Shown here: positions 6,413-11,524 of the stretch, in pieces
Layout of the letters: each line of letters starts with the position of its first letter
How positions within the stretch are numbered: the first letter of the stretch is position 1
From: Ignavibacteria bacterium UBA5771
Lineage (GTDB): Bacteria > Bacteroidota > Ignavibacteria > Kapaibacteriales > UBA2268
NCBI GenBank assembly: GCA_002418685.1
Contig: DIEP01000007.1
Span: forward strand, 3,756 to 15,279
DNA: 11,524 nt
Reading direction: 5' to 3'
Program-made: the position numbers and the translations under genes
The notes under the pieces: generated by a model
Databases searched by the model: none
What the model saw: only the letters and a program-made list of their open reading frames with translations
Told to the model about the DNA's origin: nothing

Positions 6413-9400
6413 TTATTTAATTATAATAAATTTCCTGACATATATTTTACTTGAAGTTTTAAATTCAAGGAAATATAATCCTGAAGGAAGATTATTAATA
6501 GCAAATGAATGAACGCCATTAATATTTTCCACTAATCCATTATATAGCGTCTTTATTCTTCGTGAATAGGCATCAAGAATATTTATTTCGCAATTCTCTG
6601 CATTGATTATATTAATATTCAAGTGCAATTCGGAAAGGACAGGATTGGGATAAATTGATAGGATTTCATTATTATCAGTATATTCAAAAATGCCATTAGT
6701 AGTAGTTCTGAAAGTCCAAATGTCTGACCAATCGCCATCAATATCTCCAAACTTTGCCCTCACACGCCAATAATAAGTAGTATTTATTCCTAAGCCAGGT
6801 ACTTCTTGAGAATTTGTTAAAATATTTTCGTTGCTATATATTAATTGATTGAAAGTATTATCGGTAGATACTTGCAAGAAATACGAAGTAGCGTTTTCAA
6901 GAGTGTCCCATTTAAATGTCAAGTTAATTGGAACTTGCTGTGCTTCATTTTCGGGATAACGTAGGATTGGAACAGGCGAGCCCGTTTCAAAAATCCATAC
7001 CTCAGACCAAGCAGAAACACCATCATTATTGCTTGCTCTTACTCTCCAGAAATATGTACTTTTTGGCAATAGATTTTTCACTTCATAAGTAAATGCTTGA
7101 ATTGAATCCATACTAAAAATCAAATCATTGAAATTGACATCTCTTGCAATTTGGAGGAAATAATACTTGGCGCCATTTGTTGAAAACCATAAAAATGGGA
7201 TAGTCGTTTTTTGTCCTTTTGAATTATTTGTTGGGAAACGCAATCCAATTTGAGCGAGCTCGGTTTGGAAATTCCATGTTTGGGAGAATTCGCCTTGTCG
7301 ATTTTCAGTTTTCACTCTCCCTTTCCAGAAATATTTTGTGTAACCTTTCAAATTCTTTGGTGTGTAGGTTGGTGATGTAATAATTGTATCAATTAAAACA
7401 TTTTGGAATGTGCTCAACTCAGAAATTAATATCTCATAGCTTCCGTATTTTGCATTTTCAGTCCAAGTAAGGGTGGGAGAGATGCTCTGATTTTTTGTGT
7501 TATTAGCAGGCAATAACAAATCAAGTGGAGCAATTATACTTGTGAAATGCCAAGGTTCAGAATAATTACTTAGCTGTTGAGTATTTCCTGCTTGCACTTT
7601 CCAATAATATTCTTTGTCATAATCGATATGAGAATCTAAATCAAAGTTTGTTGCACCCGTCACTTTAAATGTTTGAGAATTATTAAAATTGGCACTATCA
7701 GAAAGCATTACATTATAATAGGTCGCACTTTGCACATTTCCCCATAATAATTTGCCATTTATAGTCACATCAACAGAATCATTGCGTGGCGAAATCAAAA
7801 TTGGAGCACCAAAAGTTGTTTGGAAATTCCAAATTTCAGACCAAGGACTTTCGCCATCTTCATTGTAAGCTTTCACTCGCCAAAAATATGATTTATTGAT
7901 TTGCAAAGAATCTGAAACGAGGGTTGAGTCTGCAAGCGAGTCAGAATCCATTATAAGATCAGCAAATTTATTATCGGTTGCTAATTGCAAATGATAATAA
8001 TCTGCATGTGCTACTTTATACCAATCGAATGTTGGAACAATTGGAAGACCCAAAGAATTATTTGGAGGATTAATTAAAATAGGTGCATTGAGCATTGTCG
8101 AAAAAGTAAAAACATCAGACCAATTGCTATATGAATCATGATACTTTGCACGAACATGCCAATAATATGTCTTATTAAAATCTAAATTACTTTCCAAATA
8201 TGAAGTATCACTTTGCACAACCCATGATTTAAGGAGTCCAAAGTCAGTATATTCAGACAGCTGCCACTCGTATAGATCTGCTTTAGTAGTTGTTGACCAT
8301 TTAAAAGTTTGAGATAGATCAGCTGATTTTGTATTATTCTGTGGTAATATTGCTGCTGGGGCCGCCATTTGTTGAGGATTCAAATGCTTAAAGAGCGAAG
8401 TAGATGCAATGTAAAGATTAGACTCGCCATCGGAAGATAGATCGATATGGTTTGCCGTAGTTAGGTTTGTATATAAAGAATCCCAAGTATTTCCGTTGTC
8501 TGTCGAACTCCATAAACCAGAAGCCATAGTAGAACTTCGGGGAATTAGCCCAACTGCATAAATGACATTATCGTTATTAATATTTATCTTGGAAACTCCG
8601 AGGGAATCAGTGTCTAGAAAATGTATATTAGTGTAAATCCAACTTTGTCCCCTATTTTGAGAGCGATACATACCATTATATGTTGCAATAAAAACATTAT
8701 CAGAACTATTGAGTGATACGTCAGTTACAGAAAATCCAAGGGAAGCAGTCATATTTTCCCAAGAAGTGCCTTGATTAATGGATCGCCACAAATCATTACC
8801 CATTGTTGTATAAATATCATTGCCGGATGACACTTTCATTCTAACAATTGGTGTGCTATCAATCGGATAATTTTTTTGGGTAAATGTTGCACCATAATCA
8901 TTTGATGTATAAAAAGAACATACAGGCGGAGGGGGAGGCGTTCCAGGTGATACCTTCATTGTCCCGACAGCTACCAATCCACTTTTATAGGCAACGCCAG
9001 TGACACCTGTTCCTGTGATACTTGTTGATGCCCAGTTAATTCCATCAGATGATACATACAGTCCTTTATCGGTTCCTGCAAAAATCAAATTATTTTCAAC
9101 AGCGCATACTGTAGCCAAAGTATTGTTTGTCAAATCCGTATTTTGCCAAGTTCTTCCATAATCATTTGAGTATTTTATTACTTCAGGCGAGTATTGAGCA
9201 AGTATATTTCCATTCCCCCAAGAAAGGAATTTTATAGGTGTTTGATTTCGGAGTGTTTGCATTTGTGTCCAATTTCTGCCATTATTTGTGCTAAGCATTG
9301 GATTACTTTCGGTGCCGAATGAATATATTACACCTGATTTGGATCGAGTTATACTTGTAATACCAACATTAGATTGAAAAGGTGTTCGCCATTGATTCCA

Positions 9401-10222
9401 TAAATATTTGTCGAAATACTGAATACCTGCATTACGAGTGCCTATAATTTCTTCTCTATCATCATCAAGAATCAGAGCTGTAATATTATTATCCAAGAGA
9501 CCGGTGGTATCTTCTTCTCCCCAAGAAACACCTTCATTTGGAGAGACATAAACTCCCGCACCATTTGTGGCAACATAAATATCAGGATATATTGCCAATT
9601 TTGCAAAGCTTTTAATATATTTACTTAAAATTCCTGAATTAGATCGAGACCATGTCTTCGCTGTATCACGGGATTGATAGACTCCACTGCCATAGGTCCC
9701 CAGAATAATATAACCATATCCGGACATTTCTATCGAAGAAATCGCTCTATAAGGAAGTCCAGTATTAGACTGCGCCCAAGATGTCCCACCATTTGTCGAA
9801 ATATAAACACCTTTGCCGTAAGTGCCTGCGATAAGCATCCCTGATTTATGCTGCCTCACACACGTCACATTTTGTGCGCCAATCCCATTGTTAAGGGCAG
9901 TCCAAGTTGCTCCCTGATTAGTTGATAAGAATATTCCACCTTGTGTAGATAAGTATATCTTATTTTGCGGACTAACGTATATGTCGTTAATAAATAAATT
10001 AGTAACACCTGTCATGGCATTTGACCATGATTTGCCGCCATCGAGAGATTTCTTTAAACTATTTCCCCATAATCCGACGTATAGAATATCTGTGCTGTCC
10101 ACTCCAGAAACTTGAGGATTTAAGCCATCGGGAAAAGACAATTGACCGAAATAATCCTGTGAAAATGAAGGCAGGATAGCGATTGAGAGAAATAATAATA
10201 CTGCGAAAAGCTTTTTTGCCAT
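6413..10222 (-). CDS. Large secreted multidomain protein: Asp-box propeller, six FN3-like repeats, T9SS sorting domain
   Basis: A 1269-residue exported protein. The signal peptide covers residues 1-21 (KK, hydrophobic core, SFS before Gln22). Residues about 22-615 carry some twelve Asp-box motifs, for example SLDGGKSW (59-66), STNQGATW (100-107), STNGGTSW (142-149), STNNGRNW (311-318), SINQGTSW (481-488) and STDNGNTW (573-580). SRDTAKTW (184-191) and SSDGINW (391-397) are degenerate. Twelve motifs would fit one large or two adjacent beta-propellers. Six repeats of about 90 residues follow (about 621-711, 713-803, 806-894, 898-987, 992-1080, 1084-1174), each with an AP-ILxxPxNN-like start and a YYWRVRA...WSEIWxFxT-like end, as in fibronectin-III domains. 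Residues 1187-1269 (SIYPNP... LPSGLYFLEF) are a T9SS type A sorting domain. A pentaproline run sits at 430-433 in GTPPPPPVC. No catalytic motif is visible, so adhesion or surface binding is only a guess. A good ribosome site precedes the ATG, and miaA ends 59 bases upstream on the same strand. Confidence 0.9.
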   Translation of the reverse strand: MAKKLFAVLLFLSIAILPSFSQDYFGQLSFPDGLNPQVSGVDSTDILYVGLWGNSLKKSLDGGKSWSNAMTGVTNLFINDIYVSPQNKIYLSTQGGIFLSTNQGATWTALNNGIGAQNVTCVRQHKSGMLIAGTYGKGVYISTNGGTSWAQSNTGLPYRAISSIEMSGYGYIILGTYGSGVYQSRDTAKTWSRSNSGILSKYIKSFAKLAIYPDIYVATNGAGVYVSPNEGVSWGEEDTTGLLDNNITALILDDDREEIIGTRNAGIQYFDKYLWNQWRTPFQSNVGITSITRSKSGVIYSFGTESNPMLSTNNGRNWTQMQTLRNQTPIKFLSWGNGNILAQYSPEVIKYSNDYGRTWQNTDLTNNTLATVCAVENNLIFAGTDKGLYVSSDGINWASTSITGTGVTGVAYKSGLVAVGTMKVSPGTPPPPPVCSFYTSNDYGATFTQKNYPIDSTPIVRMKVSSGNDIYTTMGNDLWRSINQGTSWENMTASLGFSVTDVSLNSSDNVFIATYNGMYRSQNRGQSWIYTNIHFLDTDSLGVSKININNDNVIYAVGLIPRSSTMASGLWSSTDNGNTWDSLYTNLTTANHIDLSSDGESNLYIASTSLFKHLNPQQMAAPAAILPQNNTKSADLSQTFKWSTTTKADLYEWQLSEYTDFGLLKSWVVQSDTSYLESNLDFNKTYYWHVRAKYHDSYSNWSDVFTFSTMLNAPILINPPNNSLGLPIVPTFDWYKVAHADYYHLQLATDNKFADLIMDSDSLADSTLVSDSLQINKSYFWRVKAYNEDGESPWSEIWNFQTTFGAPILISPRNDSVDVTINGKLLWGNVQSATYYNVMLSDSANFNNSQTFKVTGATNFDLDSHIDYDKEYYWKVQAGNTQQLSNYSEPWHFTSIIAPLDLLLPANNTKNQSISPTLTWTENAKYGSYEILISELSTFQNVLIDTIITSPTYTPKNLKGYTKYFWKGRVKTENRQGEFSQTWNFQTELAQIGLRFPTNNSKGQKTTIPFLWFSTNGAKYYFLQIARDVNFNDLIFSMDSIQAFTYEVKNLLPKSTYFWRVRASNNDGVSAWSEVWIFETGSPVPILRYPENEAQQVPINLTFKWDTLENATSYFLQVSTDNTFNQLIYSNENILTNSQEVPGLGINTTYYWRVRAKFGDIDGDWSDIWTFRTTTNGIFEYTDNNEILSIYPNPVLSELHLNINIINAENCEINILDAYSRRIKTLYNGLVENINGVHSFAINNLPSGLYFLEFKTSSKIYVRKFIIIK

Positions 10223-10226
10223 TTTA

Positions 10227-10233
10227 CACCTTT
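10227..10233 (-). promoter_or_regulatory. Ribosome binding site of the Asp-box/FN3 protein gene
   Basis: On the minus strand AAAGGTG lies four bases before the ATG at 10222-10220. This is the clearest Shine-Dalgarno sequence in the window and supports that start, which also places a proper signal peptide at the N terminus. Confidence 0.6.
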
Positions 10234-10281
10234 AAATTTTTATTTACTATTGTTATATAAGACACAGAAATTTGAATTTTG

Positions 10282-11232
10282 TTACACATTTTTATATAAA
10301 TTATGAAAATAATTTATATTTATAAGCAAATTTTTATTCAGCCAGTTTATTTTCTGATTTTTTTTGAACCAAGTTAGCTGACGTTTTGCAAAATTTCGTG
10401 TATTTTTCTGCATCAATTCGAGGGCAGCATTGGAATCTAACTCCCCTTCCAAATATTGTATTGCTTCCTTATAGCCAATTGTATTCATTGAATTTAGTGA
10501 TTTTGAATATCCCATTTCAAGAAGATTCGATGTTTCCTCAATCAGTCCATTTTCCCACATATATTTGCAGCGTGCATTGATTCTCTCATAAAGTTCCTCT
10601 CTTCCAATGTCAATTCCAATATAGAAACAATTATAAGGTCTATTTGCGGGAAATTCCTTTTGAGCTTCGGATAGCAGTTCGCCCGTTTTCATATAAAATT
10701 CCAAAGCTCGCAAAACTCTTCGGGGATTTTTATCAGAATATTTATCGGCAGAAAGAGGATCGATTGCTCTTAATTTTTCATAAAATGCTTCTTTCCCGAT
10801 TTTTTCCAATTCAATTTCTAAGGAATTTCTAATTTCAGGATTATGCTCATCAGCAGAATAATTAAATAATCCCTCGCATAATGCTTTTATATACAAACCC
10901 GTGCCACCCACAATAATAGGAATACGATTTTTACTCTTTATCTTTTCGATTGCTTGCTTCGATTGGTTTGCAAACTCACCTGCAGAAAAATATCCATTGG
11001 GATAAAGTATATCAATAAAATAATGCGGGATGCTTGATAGTATTGATTTATCAGGCTTGGCAGTCCCAATATCCATAAATTTATAAATTTGTCGGGAATC
11101 AGCAGAGATAATTTCGCAATCATATATTTCTGCAAGTCGAATCGCAAGATCGGTTTTGCCCGATGCCGTTGGACCCAATATCACAAGCAATTTATCAGGG
11201 TCTTCCAACTCATTTAATTTGATTCTTCCCAT
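10282..11232 (-). CDS. miaA: tRNA dimethylallyltransferase MiaA
   Basis: MiaA is a cytosolic enzyme that transfers the dimethylallyl group from DMAPP to N6 of adenosine 37 in tRNAs reading codons that start with U, the first step to ms2i6A. The 316-residue length is normal. Visible motifs are the P-loop GPTASGKT (residues 20-27), SADSRQIYKFMDIGTAKP (43-60) with the catalytic Asp and tRNA-contacting residues, IVGGTGLYIKAL (107-118), the NPRRVLRALE helix (169-178), NTIGYKEAIQYLEG (250-263) and the C-terminal TRNFAKRQLTWFK (278-290). The chosen ATG gives an ordinary N terminus but makes the gene overlap the end of pcm by 19 bases; an internal TTG at codon 9 is a less likely start. Co-transcription with pcm is therefore likely. 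The identification is essentially certain. Confidence 0.97.
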   Translation of the reverse strand: MGRIKLNELEDPDKLLVILGPTASGKTDLAIRLAEIYDCEIISADSRQIYKFMDIGTAKPDKSILSSIPHYFIDILYPNGYFSAGEFANQSKQAIEKIKSKNRIPIIVGGTGLYIKALCEGLFNYSADEHNPEIRNSLEIELEKIGKEAFYEKLRAIDPLSADKYSDKNPRRVLRALEFYMKTGELLSEAQKEFPANRPYNCFYIGIDIGREELYERINARCKYMWENGLIEETSNLLEMGYSKSLNSMNTIGYKEAIQYLEGELDSNAALELMQKNTRNFAKRQLTWFKKNQKINWLNKNLLININYFHNLYKNV

Positions 11233-11524
11233 CCACCCGCGCCAATTAATGGAACAAACTTGAAAGTTTGCAATTTTCTATCTTCATATTCTGTTTCAGA
11301 GCTGCGTGTGATTAAGTGCATAGTTTGAATATCTCGACTGCCCACAGGGATAATCATCGAGCATCCAATTTTCAATTGATTTATTAAAATTGAAGGAATT
11401 CTTGGAGCCGAGGCAGGGACTATGATTCTATCAAATGGTGCTTCTTCCTTCCAGCCAACTGAACCATCTCCAAATTTTTGATGAACAGTATATCCAAGTT
11501 TTTCAAAATTGCTTTTTGCGAGAT
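11214..11524 (-). CDS. pcm: Protein-L-isoaspartate O-methyltransferase, C-terminal part, 5' end beyond the window
   Basis: Pcm uses S-adenosylmethionine to methylate isoaspartyl residues that form in ageing proteins, starting their repair in the cytosol. About 102 C-terminal residues are visible. They begin LAKSNFEKLGYTV and continue with the family signatures GDGSVGW, APFDRIIVPASAP and IPSILINQLKIGCSMIIPVG, ending FVPLIGAGGWEESN before TAA at 11214-11216. The N-terminal half, with the SAM-binding glycine motif, lies off the right edge. In many homologues the motif reads RIIVTAAAP, so VPASAP is a mild variant. The 3' end overlaps miaA by 19 bases in a different frame, and both genes are on the minus strand. 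This gene is too close to the window edge to be closed by a start codon. Confidence 0.93.
   Translation of the reverse strand, partial: LAKSNFEKLGYTVHQKFGDGSVGWKEEAPFDRIIVPASAPRIPSILINQLKIGCSMIIPVGSRDIQTMHLITRSSETEYEDRKLQTFKFVPLIGAGGWEESN

Noticed and set aside
1..11524. tRNA, rRNA, transposase, toxin-antitoxin or defence genes
   Set aside because: All reading frames of useful size were assigned to other families, and I saw no cloverleaf, rRNA or transposase signature in the gaps.

Overview
The window is AT-rich chromosomal DNA that most resembles the Bacteroidota/Chlorobiota (FCB) group, possibly an Ignavibacteria- or Kapabacteria-like lineage. Three things point there: two secreted proteins end in type IX secretion (T9SS type A) sorting domains, a BatD-BatE pair is present, and Shine-Dalgarno signals are mostly weak. 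The lineage is an inference from gene content, not from a marker gene.

Layout, left to right. (1) Positions 1-1114, plus strand: the 3' two thirds of dnaJ, followed after 3 bases by a membrane-anchored ComEA-like double helix-hairpin-helix protein. (2) 1104-1709, minus strand: a nitroreductase-family flavoprotein whose 3' end overlaps the comEA-like gene tail to tail. (3) 1710-2054: a 345-base non-coding gap with a candidate Bacteroidota-type -7 promoter element and a degenerate dispersed repeat. (4) 2055-3266, plus strand: a secreted Asp-box beta-propeller protein with a T9SS tail. (5) 3284-3512: a strikingly GC-rich cluster of palindromic and tandem repeats in the convergent gap. (6) 6120 down to 3518, minus strand: batD then batE, joined by an ATGA overlap. 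(7) 6121-6412: a gap with two hairpins that probably terminate the next gene. (8) 10222 down to 6413, minus strand: a 1269-residue secreted protein with about twelve Asp boxes, six fibronectin-III-like repeats and a T9SS tail. (9) 11524 down to 10282, minus strand: the 3' part of pcm overlapping miaA.

How the genes relate: dnaJ (chaperone), pcm (protein repair), miaA (tRNA modification) and the comEA-like gene are housekeeping or DNA-uptake functions. BatD and BatE are envelope proteins of the Bat (Bacteroides aerotolerance) system, here without batA, batB or batC beside them. The two Asp-box/T9SS proteins flank the batDE pair and look like related exported surface or extracellular proteins of unknown target.

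I found no convincing new defence, mobile or RNA-based system. The most unusual items are the GC-rich repeat cluster at 3284-3512, the isolated batDE pair, and the architecture of the 1269-residue protein.
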